Assembly: GCA_007570785.1 (NCBI GenBank)
Contig: ML664159.1
Coordinates: 5,827,376 to 5,891,375 of the forward strand
Direction of reading: 5' to 3'
Source: Antilocapra americana
Lineage: Eukaryota > Chordata > Mammalia > Artiodactyla > Antilocapridae
Length of the DNA stretch: 64,000 bases
The position numbers and the translations under genes are program-made. Shown here in pieces: positions 42,657-53,967 of the stretch (positions are counted from its first letter, which is position 1; the number at the start of each line of letters is the position of its first letter). The notes beneath the pieces are model-generated. The model did no database searches. It worked only from the letters and a program-made list of their open reading frames with translations, and had not been told where the DNA came from.

Positions 42657-43032
42657 TCTTTCCATATTGTGAGACATGTTTTAACATTCGTTGACTAGTT
42701 TATTAAAATTGGTTGTCAGACATAGCACATGCTCTGCCCCAAGGCACGCAATAGAGTAGAGCAAGGCCACTAGCTTTACCAGTTGACTGGACAGCTGGAT
42801 TCCAGGTCAGCTGGAGCCAGTTTCCCTATTCCAAGGCCCAGACCATAGAGCATTGTGGGTTTCCTCAGAAATTTCTTTTTCTCTCGGTCCCCCAAATTCT
42901 GGTTCTCTTTTCTTCATGGTTTCAGAGCACCTCAAGACCACAAATCCAGCTGTTAGGACAGGAGGCCTCATCCCCTTCATGAAGGGCCCTTCCTGGGCAG
43001 TTAGTCCAGCTGTGAGAGCAGCACGTATTCTT
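42657..43032. other. Unassigned sequence
   Basis: No repeat or gene signal recognised. Confidence 0.3.
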
Positions 43033-43045
43033 CATAACAAGTCTT

Positions 43046-43179
43046 CTTTTAATGTTTATTTTTTATCTTTTGGCCACATAGAGCAGTGTGTGGGATCTTA
43101 GTTCCCCAACCAGGAGTCAAACCCACTCCCCTGCATTGGCAGCACAGAGTCCTAACCACTGAACTACCAGGGAAGTCCC
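43046..43179 (-). mobile_element. CHR-type SINE with perfect TSD
   Basis: Reverse copy with T-rich tail, TTTTGGCCACATAGAGC, GTGTGGGATCTTAGTTCC and the head complement CTGAACTACCAGGGAAGTCC. CATAACAAGTCTT flanks it at 43033-43045 and 43180-43192. Confidence 0.93.
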
Positions 43180-43229
43180 CATAACAAGTCTTTACTCCTC
43201 TTTATAGGATCCCCACCAAACAATTCATG

Positions 43230-43350
43230 CACACATTCAAAATATCCTGAGTACCTATGTGTCAGGCACTGTCCCAGGCCCTTCAGAGTGGACAAAATTG
43301 ACCCAGGTCCCTGATCTTGAGAAATCCCATATGACAGAGTTAGGACTTGA
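43230..43350 (+). mobile_element. L2 LINE relic
   Basis: GAGTACCTATGTGTCAGGCACTGTCCCAGG follows the L2 consensus for this region. Confidence 0.55.
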
Positions 43351-43372
43351 ACTCAGGCAGGTTATGCATTTT

Positions 43373-43430
43373 TTCTTTTCTTAATTTTATATTGAGTATA
43401 GTTGATTTACAATGTTAGTGGTTATGAATT
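43373..43430 (-). mobile_element. Short L1-like fragment
   Basis: AATTTTATATTGAGTATAG and TTGATTTACAATGTTAG resemble the artiodactyl L1 3' end in reverse. Confidence 0.4.
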
Positions 43431-43593
43431 TTATATTGAAAGGATTCTCAGAGTTCACTAGGTCCAGTTCTCCAGTTTTACAAGTGAAAATGCTGCTTCC
43501 ATATTTTCTAGGTGTCAGGCAGTATTCTAAGGACTTTAAAACCGTGAAATAAGTGCTCACTTCAACAGCACATATACTAAAATTGGAACGATA

Positions 43594-44333
43594 TGATACT
43601 GCAAGGCATGTGGTACCCTGTTGCTCGCTGCTCAGAAGCCAATAAACAGGCCAGGTTGGTGGAAAGGGAAGTTTGCTTTATTTCAGATGCTGAAAAGTGG
43701 GGTGAGGTAGGGGGACTACATGCAGAAGCAGCACAGTAACTCTGACAGTCATCTTCAAACTGGTCATCAGTGGTCTGAATAGTGTCATCTTGATTGTTTT
43801 AGGTACAGTTAATCTTCAGTTCCAGGGTCCATTTGTTCCCATTTCTTTGAGGCCAGTTCTTGGAATTGTGGCCGTTTATGCCATGGGTACAGCCTGGTCA
43901 TAGGGTAGTTAACTTCTTCCACCTGGGGTTTCGATGTCTATATGACAGCTCACAGGATATGGACCAGAATATTATCTATAGTCTTTGAGAAGGAACTAAA
44001 GGTCCTTGACTATGCTTAATGAGTACCGTATTATTATTTGGTGTCCTTTGACAATTTTCTTTTGCTTCCATATGTCCTCTGCATTGAGAAGACCTCCTGG
44101 AGAAGGGAATGGCAACCCACTCAAGTATTCTTGCCTGGGAAATCCCATGGACAGAGGAGCATGGTGGGCTACAGTCCATAGGGTTGCAAAGAATCAGACA
44201 TGACTGAGTGACTAACACTTCCACTTTTCCACATGTCCTTGTTTCTCTGATTAAACTTACTCTTTGACTAAAGTTTCCCACAGCAAAAGGCAGGCAGAGG
44301 ACATGGTGCGGGTGCAAGGTCCTGCTCTGTTCA
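43594..44333 (-). mobile_element. Solo LTR inserted in the U6 pseudogene
   Basis: The insert begins TG and ends CA, the canonical LTR termini, and is bounded by GATA (43590-43593 and 44334-44337). On the minus strand a poly(A) signal (complement of TTTATT at 43677-43682) lies before a U5-like end, giving the orientation. About 580 bases remain after subtracting the SINE nested at 44079-44226. No gag, pol or env sequence adjoins it, so it is a solo LTR left by recombination. Family not named. Confidence 0.82.
44079..44226 (+). mobile_element. 5'-truncated Bov-tA nested in the LTR
   Basis: It lacks the tRNA head, starting near GACCTCCTGGAGAAGGG, and keeps the BovA body to AGACATGACTGAGTGAC. 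TTCCATATGTCCT (44066-44078) and TTCCACATGTCCT (44227-44239) form a 13-base TSD with one mismatch. Confidence 0.9.
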
Positions 44334-44479
44334 GATACAGAGTAGATTATCATGGCGCCTGTGCAAGGATTACATGAAAATTCTTGAAGCATTCCATATT
44401 TTTATACATAATACAAAATAAAATGGATGTTAGGAAGACAGAAAATAAAATGTGAAATAGGTACAAAACAAAAAATGAA

Positions 44480-44800
44480 GTTTTAAGTAATGTACCTAAG
44501 ATCACATGTTTGTGCTCAATCGCGTCCACTCTTTGCAACACCATGGACTGTAGCCCACCAAGTTCCTCTGTCCATGGGATTTCCCAGGCAGGAATACTAG
44601 AATGGATTCCCATTTCCTACTCCAGGGAATCTTCCTGACCCAGGGATCAAACCCACATCTCTTGCATCTCCTGCATTAGCTGGCAGATTCTTTACCACCA
44701 AGCCACAAGGGAAGCCCTAAGATCACATAGCCAGGAAGAAACTGCAGAACTTGGCTTCACACCCAGATAGTCTAGCTTCAGCATCCACACTCTAAACCTG
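44480..44800 (-). mobile_element. MIR SINE interrupted by Bov-tA
   Basis: AGTTTTAAGTAATGTACCTAAGATCACAT before the SINE, and AGCCAGGAAGAAACTGCAG and CACACCCAGATAGTCTAGC after it, read as one MIR on the minus strand. Confidence 0.65.
44508..44715 (-). mobile_element. Bov-tA SINE nested in MIR, perfect TSD
   Basis: Reverse copy from TTGTGCTCAATCGCGTCC to AAGCCACAAGGGAAGC. CCTAAGATCACAT is duplicated exactly at 44495-44507 and 44716-44728. Confidence 0.95.
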
Positions 44801-45594
44801 CCTTACTGAGCAAGGAGTAGGATGCTGGCCCCTCTGCCAGGCTCCAAGCCTTCTCCCCACTTCAGTGAGGATGCTCCCCCAATCATCTGGCAGGCCAGAT
44901 CCAGCCCTGTCTTGAGTCAGACAGTGGAGATGCTACCAGTGACAACTCTGAGGACACACCAGAGAGGAGTTTGTCCTCTGCTTTTTTTCCCAGCCCTTAG
45001 TCAGGCTGGAGTAGTTGGTTTCCCAGCATCTCTAACCACACAGAAAAGCCCCAAGGCAATGGAGACCAAGCAAATAGTACCCTTGGCCTCCCTCCCAGCT
45101 AAGCCCTCTCCACCCTTCTCTTTCAAATCCTTTGGCCTCCTTTGCCCTTGACCTGACTTTGAAAGGACAAATCATCAGTATTCATTGAGGGCTAATATTT
45201 CAGAGGAAGAACATCAACAGATGTGTTGAGACAAATCTGCTGATTGGATGCAGGCAGCTTGTGAAATGTGGCATCAAAGCCCCCTAAACCGGGCTGCCAG
45301 GCAAAGCACTCCAGCTGGCCTTGGGCAGAACAGACCTGTGGCACCCAGATAGAAGCCTCAAGTCTGCCAGCCTCGATTCGTGGATGCAGAGACACTCTCT
45401 TCCCCCACATCAGTACATTTTCACAGCTCCTTTCTGCTGCCAGAGAGGAATAGACTTTGGTTTCCTCATTGCTGATGTTTCCAAGTCCCAGCTGCATCAG
45501 CATCAGCCCCTTTCATACTCCTGCAGTACGGGGGAAATGGTCTGAAAAGACTCCAAACTCTGCAGCTGCTTTCAGGGTCTCACAACTGCTTTAA
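44801..45594. other. Unassigned GC-richer sequence
   Basis: Open frames up to about 109 codons, rich in Pro and Ser, have no recognised domain. No repeat family was recognised. Splice-site pairs were not convincing. Confidence 0.3.
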
Positions 45595-45845
45595 AGCCAT
45601 CATTATTCCCATACTTATTGAGCCTTTACTATGTGCCAGGCATTGTGCTCAGTGTCAGAGATCAAGGAGTGAATAAGGCAAATATGACCTCTGCCTTTAA
45701 GGAACTCACAGTCCAATGGGGACACAAGCAATCACAAGGACTAACAACTACAGGGCTACAGAACATAGCTTCAACTGGGTGGTCAAGGAAGGCTTCCTGA
45801 AAGAAGAAATATCTAATCTAAGACCTGAAGAATTAGCGAAGGTTA
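45595..45845 (+). mobile_element. L2 LINE relic
   Basis: ATTGAGCCTTTACTATGTGCCAGGCATTG, CTTTAAGGAACTCACAGTCC and GGAAGGCTTCCTGAAAG, in that order, are the L2 3' region. Confidence 0.75.
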
Positions 45846-45851
45846 ACTAAA

Positions 45852-45888
45852 TAGATTCTTTACCATCTGAGCCACCAAGGAAACTCAA
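45852..45888 (-). mobile_element. Isolated Bov-tA tRNA-head fragment at BovB 5' edge
   Basis: AGATTCTTTACCATCTGAGCC and ACCAAGGAAACTC are the complement of a Bov-tA head with no body. It abuts the 5' truncation point of the long BovB. Confidence 0.75.
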
Positions 45889-48300
45889 GATGTCCTTTTC
45901 ATTATAGGGGACTGGAATGCAAAAGTAGGAAATCATGAAACACCTGGAGTCACAGGCAAGTTTGGCCTTGGAGTAACGAATGAACCAGGTCAAAGGCCAA
46001 CAGAGTTTTGCCAAGAGAATGCACTGGTCATAGCAAACACCCTCTTCCAACAGTACAAGAGAAGACTCTACACATGAACATCACCAGATGGTCAATACTG
46101 AAATCAGATTGATTATATTCTTTGCAGCCAAAGATGAAGCTCTATACAGCCAGGAAAAACAAGACTGGGAGCTGACTGGCTCAGATCATGAACTCCTTAT
46201 TGCCAAATTCAGACTTAAATTGAAGAAAGTAGGGAAAACCACTAGACCATTCAGGTATAACCTAAATCAAATCCCTTATGATTATACAGTGAAAGTGAGA
46301 AATAGATTCAAGGGATTAGACCTGATACACAGAGTGCCTAAAGACCTAAAGAACTATGGACAGAGTTTCATGACATTGTACAGGAGGCAAGGATCAAGAC
46401 CATCTCCAAGAAAAAGAAATGCGAAAAGGCATGTCTGAGGAGGTCTTACAAATAGCTATGAAAAGAACAGAAGTGAAAAGCAAAGGAGAAAAGGAAAGAT
46501 ATACCCATTTGAATGCAAAGTTCCAAAGAATAGCAAGGAGAGATAAGAAGGCCTTCCTCAACAATCAGTGCAAAGAAATAGAGGCGAACAATTGAATGGG
46601 AAAGACTAGAGATCTTAAGAAAATTAGAGATACCAAGGGAATATTTCATGCAAAGATGGGCACAATAAAGGACAGAAATGGTATGGACCTAACAGAAGCA
46701 GAAGATATTAAGAAGAGGTGACAAGAATACACAAAACTCTACGAAAAAGATCTTCATGACCCAGATAATCATGATGGTATGACCACTCACCTAGAGCCAG
46801 ACATTCTGGAATGCAAAGTCAAGTGGGCCTTAGGAAGCATCACTATGAACAAAGCTAGTAGAGGTGATGGAATTCCAGCTGAGCTATTTCAAATCCTAAA
46901 AGATGATGCTGTGAAAGTGCTGTATTCAATATGCCAGCAAATTTGGAAAACTCAGCAGTGGCCACAGGACTCGAAAAGGTCAGCTTTCATTCCAATCCCA
47001 AAGAAAGGCAATGCCAAAGAATGCTCAAACTTCCGTATAATTGTACTCACCTCACATGGTAGTTAAGTAATGCTCAAAATTCTCCAAGCCAGGCTTCAAC
47101 AGTACATGAACCCTGAACTTCCAGATGTTCAAGCTGGATTTAGAAAAGGCAGAGGAACCAGAATTCAAATTGCCAACATCCATTGGATCATCCAAAAAGC
47201 AAGAGAGTTCCAGAAAAACATCTATTTCTGCTTTATTGACTATGCCTTTGACTGTGTGGATCACAACAAACTGTGGAAAATTCTGAAAGAGATGGGAATA
47301 CCAGACCACCTGATCTGCCTCCTGAGAAACCTGTATGCAGGTCAGGAAGCAACAGTCAGAACTGGACATGGAACAACAGACTGGTTCCAAATAGGAAAAG
47401 GAGTACATCAAGGCTGTATATTGTCACCCTGCTTATTTAACTTATATGCAGAGTACATCATGAGAACCACAGGGCTGGATGAAGTGCAAGCTGTAATCAG
47501 TATTGCTGGGAGAAATATCAGTAACCTAGGATGTGCAGATGACACCACCCTTATGGCAGAAAGCGAAGAAGAACTAAAGAGCTTCTTGATAAAAGTGAAA
47601 GAAGAAAGTGAAAAAGTTGGCTTAACATTCAGAAAACTAAGATCATGGCATCCGGTCCCATCACTTCATGGCAAATAGATGGGGAAACAGTGGGAACAGT
47701 GGCTGACTATTTGCTTGGGCTCCAAAATCGCTGCAGATGGTGACTGCAGCCATGAAATTAAAAGACGCTTGCTTCTTGGAAGGAAAGCTATGACCAACCA
47801 AGACAAGATATTAAAAAGCACAGAGATTACTTTGCCAACAAATGTCCATCTAGTCAAAGCTATGGTTTTTCCAGTGGTCATGTATGGATGTGAGGGTTGG
47901 ACTATACAGAAAGCTGAGCACCAAAGAATTAATGCTTTTGAACTCTGGTGTTGGAGAGGACTCTTGAGGGTTCCTTGGACTGCAAGGAGATCAAACCAGT
48001 CAATCCTAAAGGAAATCAGTCCTGAATATTCATCAGAAGGACTGATGCTGAAGATGAAACTCCAATAATTTGGCCACCTGATGCGAAGAACTGACTCATC
48101 GAAAAGACACTGATGCTGGGAAAGATTGAAGGTGGGAGGAGAAGGGGATGACAGGGGATGAGATGGTTGGATGGCATCACAAACGTGATGGACATGAGTT
48201 TGAATAAGCTCCAGGAGTTGGTGATGGACAGGGAGGCCTGGCGTGCTGCAGTCCATGGGGTTGCAAAGAGTCAGACATGACTGAGTGAACTGAACTGAAC
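45889..48300 (+). mobile_element. BovB (RTE) LINE, longest copy in the window
   Basis: About 2.4 kb of the roughly 3.2-kb element. It begins inside the endonuclease domain (frame with DWNAKVG) and continues through the linker and nearly the whole reverse transcriptase. RT blocks include AGFRKGRG, an Asp-bearing FIDYA block and QGCILSPCLFNLYAEY. The catalytic box reads Cys-Ala-Asp-Asp at about 47533-47544, where other copies have Tyr-Ala-Asp-Asp. The 3' end has CTGAACTGAACTAAG. Defects include a stop in place of Trp near 46076 (ACATGAACATCACC) and several small deletions and frameshifts. In life the enzyme nicks and primes at the target and supplies retrotransposition for Bov SINEs; this copy is dead. 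Confidence 0.95.
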
Positions 48301-48342
48301 TAAGCAGAAGAGGAAGGAGAACTGCGTGAAAAAGTATTTGAG

Positions 48343-48672
48343 AGGCTTCCCTGGTGGTTTAATCATTAAGAACCTGCCTGCTAATTCAGGGGAAATAAGT
48401 TTGTTCCCTGCTCCTGGAAGGTCTCACATGCTACAGGGCAACAAAGCCTGTGCCCCACACAACTACTGATCCTGTGCTTTAGAGTTCAGGAGCCATAACT
48501 ATGGAACCCTCGTGCCATAGAGCCTGTCGTCCACAACAAGAGAAACCACCACAATCAGAAGCCTTTCATCACAAAGAAGAGTAGCCCCCCCTCACCACAA
48601 CTAGAAAAAGCCCACACGAAACAATGAAGGCTCACCACAGCCAAGATATAAATAAATCTTTTTTTTTTTAAT
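48343..48672 (+). mobile_element. CHR-2-type SINE, full-length layout
   Basis: GAGGCTTCCCTGGTGGTTTAATC head, then the long body with CCATAACTATGGAACC and CACCACAACTAGAAAAAGCCC. It ends AAATAAATC plus T/A tail. Confidence 0.87.
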
Positions 48673-49727
48673 ATTCGAGGTAGAGAGAAGTGCATATACA
48701 GAGGTCTTCACGAAAGGAAGCCCTTGGCTTTCAAGAAATCAATGTTGTTAAGACTATGTGGGGAGAATGGTCATGGAATGTGAAGAAAGGCTGGAGAGAT
48801 TATAGAGAGCTGTAGACCAAGGTCGAAGTTGGATTTATGAAGATAATTGAGGCCTTGATTGGATTCTATGTAAGCAAGAGTGTGTCTGGCTGACCCTTCG
48901 TCATTCCTCTGGCCATGATTCAAGTGACCTGGCCCTTCAGCTCATATGTCGCTTCCTCAGAAAGGCTTTGCTTGAACACCCAGCTTTCATAGGGAGGAGG
49001 GTTAGAGCTCTGGCTTGAGTAAAGGTTGGACATTTTGACTGAGCTCAACTAAGATGGAGAAGCCCTGGGACCTGACTGGGCTGAATTCTAAAGAGGGATT
49101 CAGAGATCTCAGTCAGCCAGAGCTCTTGGAAAATGAGACTCCTAACTCGTGTTCAAAGGGTAGAAGCTCTTCACTGTAGCCAGTTCCATAAAGGTCAGGA
49201 CTCCCTCTCGAAAGTGAACACCAGAGGGAACCAGAGCAGGGCCTTTGAGGAAGAGGTTTGAGTTTGTGGGCGTTTCTCATAAAAGGGTAAACAGAAACTT
49301 TCATTTTCTCTTGGCCTCAAGCAGGTATGAATAGCAAGACCAAAATACTGAGCCTTTTCACCAGAAACAGCATTACTCTCACAACAAACCCCACTGACAA
49401 AGTCTCATTGCTCAACACGGAGGGTTTAAAAACCCTACAGGGCTTAGCAGTAATGGTGAGAGAAGTGAGAGAGGCGGAGACTTGTGAGCCCACGGGGTGG
49501 GGGTGGGGCCCTGTAAGAGCGGGACCCACACTCATCTGACAAACCAAAATAAAGAAGAGGTGCCAACACGGAGTGGGTTGGTTGGAAGAGAGACAGTTAC
49601 CTCGGAAAGAGGAAAATGAAAAATCCCGCAAATGTGAGTGGAGTCAGGGTGAACGGAATTTCCTCTTGCTATGCAGGAAGGAGGGTTTCATGAGGCAGGT
49701 CTCCAAGACAGAAAGAGATAATTCCTT
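48673..49727. other. Unassigned sequence
   Basis: An L2-like remnant is possible around 48895-48985 (GTCGCTTCCTCAGAAAGGC). No gene signal beyond short open frames. Confidence 0.3.
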
Positions 49728-49748
49728 TTATATATATATATATATATT
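49728..49748. repeat. (TA)n microsatellite
   Basis: Ten TA units at the tail side of the following SINE. Confidence 0.85.
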
Positions 49749-50087
49749 TCTGGCTGCATCCTGTCTTCACTGCTGCGCACAGGTTTTCTCTGGTTGCAGC
49801 GAGAGGGGGGCCACTCTTCGTTGCAGGGCAGGAGGCTCTCATCCTTGTGGATTCCCCTGCTGTGGAGCACAGGCTCCAGGCACTAAGGCTTTGATACTGA
49901 GCCCAGCACTTCGGGCTCAGTAGTTGCAGCTTGCAGGCTCCAGAACTCGAGCTCAACATCTGTGGCGCAATGACCCAGCCACTCCGCAACCTACGGAATC
50001 TTCCCAGACAGGGGACCGAAGCCACGCCTCTTGCATTGGCAGTAGATAGATTGGGACTCCTATCTACTGCGCCACCAAGGAAATCTC
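49749..50087 (-). mobile_element. CHR-2-type SINE
   Basis: TCTGGCTGCATCCTGTCTTC, GGTTGCAGCGAGAGGGG, the long body and a head complement ending CTGCGCCACCAAGGAAATC. Relatively GC-rich. Confidence 0.8.
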
Positions 50088-50243
50088 TGGGGGGATGGGG
50101 CTGTGCTGAGTCTTTGCCGTGGCTCATGGGCTTTCTAGTTGCCCCATAGCATGCGGGAATCTTAGTTCCTGATCGGGGATGGAACCCATGTCTCCTGAAT
50201 TGCAAGGTGGATTCTCAATCACTGAACCCACAGGGACATCCCA
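50088..50243 (-). mobile_element. Second CHR-type SINE in tandem
   Basis: GGGGCTGTGCTGAGTCTTTGCC, AGTTCCTGATCGGGGATGG and the head complement CACTGAACCCACAGGGACATCCC. It directly abuts the previous SINE in the same orientation, with a shorter body. Confidence 0.8.
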
Positions 50244-51685
50244 TAAAGTAATGATTCAGGAGCATAGTGTTCTGCATCTGCCTGGGCTCCATCCTCAGAA
50301 GACCCTCAGAAAGAAATGAAGCCCTAGTGTCAAAAGTTCCCATCAGTCTTTTCCCTTGAAAGGCCATTGTGGAAAGGCTGATAAAAACTTGACATGTAAA
50401 TATAACCATGTGTTGATTGAGCATCCTTTCTCAAGCAAGAAACTAGCAGTTATTGTTAGAGATGTGTGTAAAATAAATATCACCCCCTGGAAGCACATCT
50501 TCTCACCTCTAATACCACATCTCAAGTGGGGTTTGGAGTCCACCCAGGCCCTGAGCTCTGACAGGAGAGTGCCTCTTGATGCAGATGAACTTGAATAGAC
50601 CAGTTCTGGGGAAGTCTGAATTCTAAATAAGTTTGAAAACCAAGAGACTCTTTGGTGATCAATGAAAATGATAAATGGGCTGGAAAAGTGATCATTATGT
50701 GGGAAGGCTACAGAAATTGAGGTCATTTTTTAGTCTGAATAAATAGACTGAAGAAGAAAAGCCTGGGGAAGGTGGTGAGGCTTTATGGAGCAGGGCACTT
50801 GATAACAGTCATCAGATACATTAAAAGTTATGTGGAAGATGTGAGTAAGGTCTTTTCAAATCCACAGGGAAAAAAATGAGAAAATACACGTAACTAGCCA
50901 CTCAGTCCTGTAACCCTTCCCCAGCTGTTATCCTCTACTCCCAAAGCTATGCAGAGAATCTGGGAGTTGGTGTTTCAAGGCCATGCATACTTTTCACTGA
51001 TCCTATGACTTTACCTTTTTAGCTATCATTTTTCAAAAGAGCTGCCAAACAACTAGTGACCCCTGTTGAACAGAATATGAGATCATTAATAAAATACAAG
51101 ATTTCATATGAGTAGCCGCATTCTCTCAGCTATCACTTCTGTCCTTAAAAGTCCCTTCCTTCCCCTTGGCCAAGGTCATATGTGCCTTATAAAAATGATG
51201 ATAAACAGGCCTCAAAGATTTCAAGAACTGTTGGCTTCTCTCACATTTGGATCAAGCCCTCCCACTTGAGTCTGGTTTCCTAAGATACCATTCTGTTGCC
51301 TCAAGCCTGGAGTCTCCACAGGGCCTCTGGATGGATGACTCAGTTGTCCTGAAATTTGGGTTTTGTTTTTTGTTTCAGCCCAAGTTCGTTTACCATCTCA
51401 TCTTCGGTTTCGTAGTTGACAGTCTATGGGCAAATCCCACCCAACATTATCGGTCAGCTCCACAGTTTAGAGACTGCCTGAAGAAGTCTGTATTCTCAAG
51501 AGGGAGGAAGCCTCCAAGTCCTGTTGCTGGAGGCTCACATAAGCTCAGGAAGATGTAGCCATCTCATAAATGGCATTTTTAGCAACAAGCCCTGTTAGTG
51601 GATTATACTAACATCAGGATTGCATAGTCAGATGTAAGTAGGGGGACTGCTGGGGCTAAGTTGAACACCCTGTCCCAGTACCTAG
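50244..51685. other. Unassigned sequence
   Basis: No repeats recognised. A 103-codon open frame at 51247-51558 has no recognised domain or splice support. Confidence 0.3.
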
Positions 51686-51695
51686 AAAGTACTTG

Positions 51696-51880
51696 TTATT
51701 TAGTCACTTAGTCATGTTCTCCTCTTTGGGCTCACATGGGCTATAGCCTGCCAGGCTCCTCTGTCCATGGGATTCTTCAGGCATGGGTTGTCATTTCTTT
51801 CTCCAGGGGAATCTTCCTAACCCAGTCTCCTGCACTGGCAGGCAAATTCTTTTACTGCTTGAGCCACCAGGGAAGCCCAA
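51696..51880 (-). mobile_element. Bov-tA SINE with internal deletion
   Basis: TATTTAGTCACTTAGTCATG, the BovA body with a shortened centre (CAGGCATGGGTTGTC), and head complement GAGCCACCAGGGAAGCCC. AAAGTACTTG (51686-51695) and AAAGTACCTG (51881-51890) are the likely TSD. Confidence 0.9.
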
Positions 51881-51890
51881 AAAGTACCTG

Positions 51891-52634
51891 ACACACAAGA
51901 AATATATGGTAAGCATTGTTGACCGAATATGTGAATTAAATACTATCTACAGGTCTTCTCAAAACCGTTAAAGTGCTGATGTGCATTACAAATCTCCACG
52001 AGGGTGACAAGTTGCTCAGAACCGCCATAAGGGATCCCTCTCTTATTTTTCACTAAGCACCAATCAACATCTCAGGGGACACTATTACACAGAGGAGCTC
52101 AGTTGGGGGAATGATAACCTATTTTCTTTTTCCCCTCCAATGTGATTTATCTACTGTTTTTACCAGTCATATCTTTGAAGCCAAAGCTACTTAAAAAATA
52201 AATGACTATTTTTCATAATGCATATTTTCCTCCAAACCACAAGAGAGTTTCCTAGCTGTGGAATCCGTTTTTTATGTAGTCTCCCAAAGGAGCACCACAG
52301 GAGAGAATGATGGCCCTTGAGAGGAGCCATATGCATTAAAGATCTTGAGTGATTGGCTGAATCCCAAGAAATAGTCTCTTTGGTGATTTGCTCTTGCTAG
52401 TTTCTGGCCAAAAATACCTGATTCAACTAAAATTGGGTACCTAAAGTTTTAACATTAGTATGATTTTCATGCAATAGCTTCAAATTGAAGGTTATTTTTC
52501 CTACAGGTTGGAGCGCCAGATAGCATTCAACATAGCTGTGTCTCAATTTTTCCTGCTTCATGAGGCATCTACTTCCTCCTGTCTTCTGCAGATGCTAAGA
52601 CAATGCCCGAGTCACTCATAAACTCAACAACAAC
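51891..52634. other. Unassigned sequence
   Basis: No recognised element between the SINE and the L1 fragment. Confidence 0.3.
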
Positions 52635-53510
52635 AAAAATCTAGTTAAAAAATAGGCAGCAGATATGAATAGATATTTTTTCTTCCAAGAAAACATACAG
52701 ATGGCCAACAGGCACATAAAAAGATGTTCAATGTCAGTAATTATCAGGGAAACACCAACCAATACCACAATAAGGTATCACTTCACACCTGTTAGAATGG
52801 CTATTACTGAAAAAGCAAGAAATAACATATGTTATAGAGAGAGTGAAGAAAAGGGAACCCTCATCTTTGGTTGGCAGGACTGAAAATTGGTGCAGCCACT
52901 ATAGAAAATAGTGTGGCGATTTCTCAAAAAATTAAAAACAGAACTGTCATACGGCCTAGCTATTCCACTTCTGGGTATTTATCCAAAGAACACGAAAACA
53001 TTCATTTGAAAAGATATATACATTCCTATGTTCATTGCAGCATTATTTACAATAGCCAAGCTATGGAAACAACCTAAGTGTCTGTCAATGGATGAAGGAA
53101 TAAAGAAGATGTGGCATACATACACAGTAGAATATTACTCAGTCATAAAATAGGCACGAAATCCTGCCATTAACAATAACATGGATGGACCTTGATGTTA
53201 TTCTAAGTGAAATAAGTCAGACAGAAAAAGACAAACACCATATGATTTCAATCATATGTGAAACCTAAAAATAAAACAAGTGAACAAACAAGATTAATCA
53301 GAGATCAGATTAATGGTTACTGGAAGGGAAGGGGATTGGGAGTGGGTGCAATGGCTGGAAGAGGTCAGCTGTTTGGTGATGGATAGGAACAAGACTCGTG
53401 GTCTATTGTATTGATCACTTTTTAGAGTATACAGATGTCAAAGCATAATGCTGTATGCCTGAAAATTTACATGTATACATAGATATATATATAAATGTCT
53501 AACCAATAAA
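52635..53510 (+). mobile_element. Old L1 ORF2 C-terminus and 3' UTR
   Basis: ATAGGCAGCAGATATGAATAG, CAACCAATACCACAATAAGG, ACAATAGCCAAGCTATGG and GTAGAATATTACTCAGTC are the L1 ORF2 3' coding text. A degenerate 3' UTR follows. Frames are broken. More diverged than the L1 at 54.4-55.0 kb. Confidence 0.85.
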
Positions 53511-53876
53511 TGTAAAGAAGCTACACCTTTTCATGCATCTATGCTTTATATGTATTTGCAGTTAATTATAACAGTTTATCTACCATGAAATTACTGATCA
53601 GGAGCAGACAGAATACATGAAGTTGGAAAGGTGTCAGAGTAGCCAAAAGAAACATCTATTTCATGGATTTGCCCTGAAGTTTACATACCTTCCTCACTGT
53701 AGTGATCCTCGTATTTTCACTCAGAGCCAACATTTCTTTTTGTAATTACTTGGAAAACTTCTAAATTTTTAAAAATTAAAAAAATTAAACATTTTAATAC
53801 AATTTTAAAGGTTACTTTCCATTTTACAGTTATTATAAAATATTGGCAATATTCCACATGTTGTATAATCCATTCT

Positions 53877-53967
53877 TTTTTTTTTCTTTTATTGTGTTGG
53901 TTTTGCCATACAATGACATGAAACCACCATGGGTTTACATATGCTCCCCCTCCAGAACCCCCCCTCC
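53877..53967 (-). mobile_element. Bovine L1 3' end, cut by assembly gap
   Basis: TTTTATTGTGTTGGTTTTGCC, CATGGGTTTACATATGCTCC and CCAGAACCCCCC are the reverse complement of the L1 3' end at 54930-55000. The sequence then enters the N run. Confidence 0.88.

Larger units (their letters stand above)
43553..44403 (+). pseudogene. U6 snRNA retro-pseudogene split by an LTR
   Basis: The left half (43553-43593) matches U6 nucleotides 1-41, including GTGCTC, CAGCACATATACTAAAATTGG and AACGATA. The right half (44334-44403) resumes at U6 position 38 (GATACAGAG) and runs to the 3' end (GCATTCCATATTTTT). It has several substitutions, for example in the ACAGAGA box (ACAGAGT). GATA is repeated at the break, the target duplication of the inserted LTR. 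U6 is the catalytic snRNA of the spliceosome; this copy lacks an intact sequence and there is no obvious Pol III distal element. Such copies are usually mobilised by L1. Confidence 0.93.

Noticed and set aside
45268..45545. Overlapping open frames in the GC-richer 44.8-45.5 kb block as exons
   Set aside because: No convincing acceptor and donor pair and no recognised domain; frames are open on both strands, as expected by composition.
47070..47678. 202-codon reverse transcriptase frame as a host gene
   Set aside because: It is the RT domain of a defective BovB; other BovB copies in the window share it and the frame is broken on both sides.
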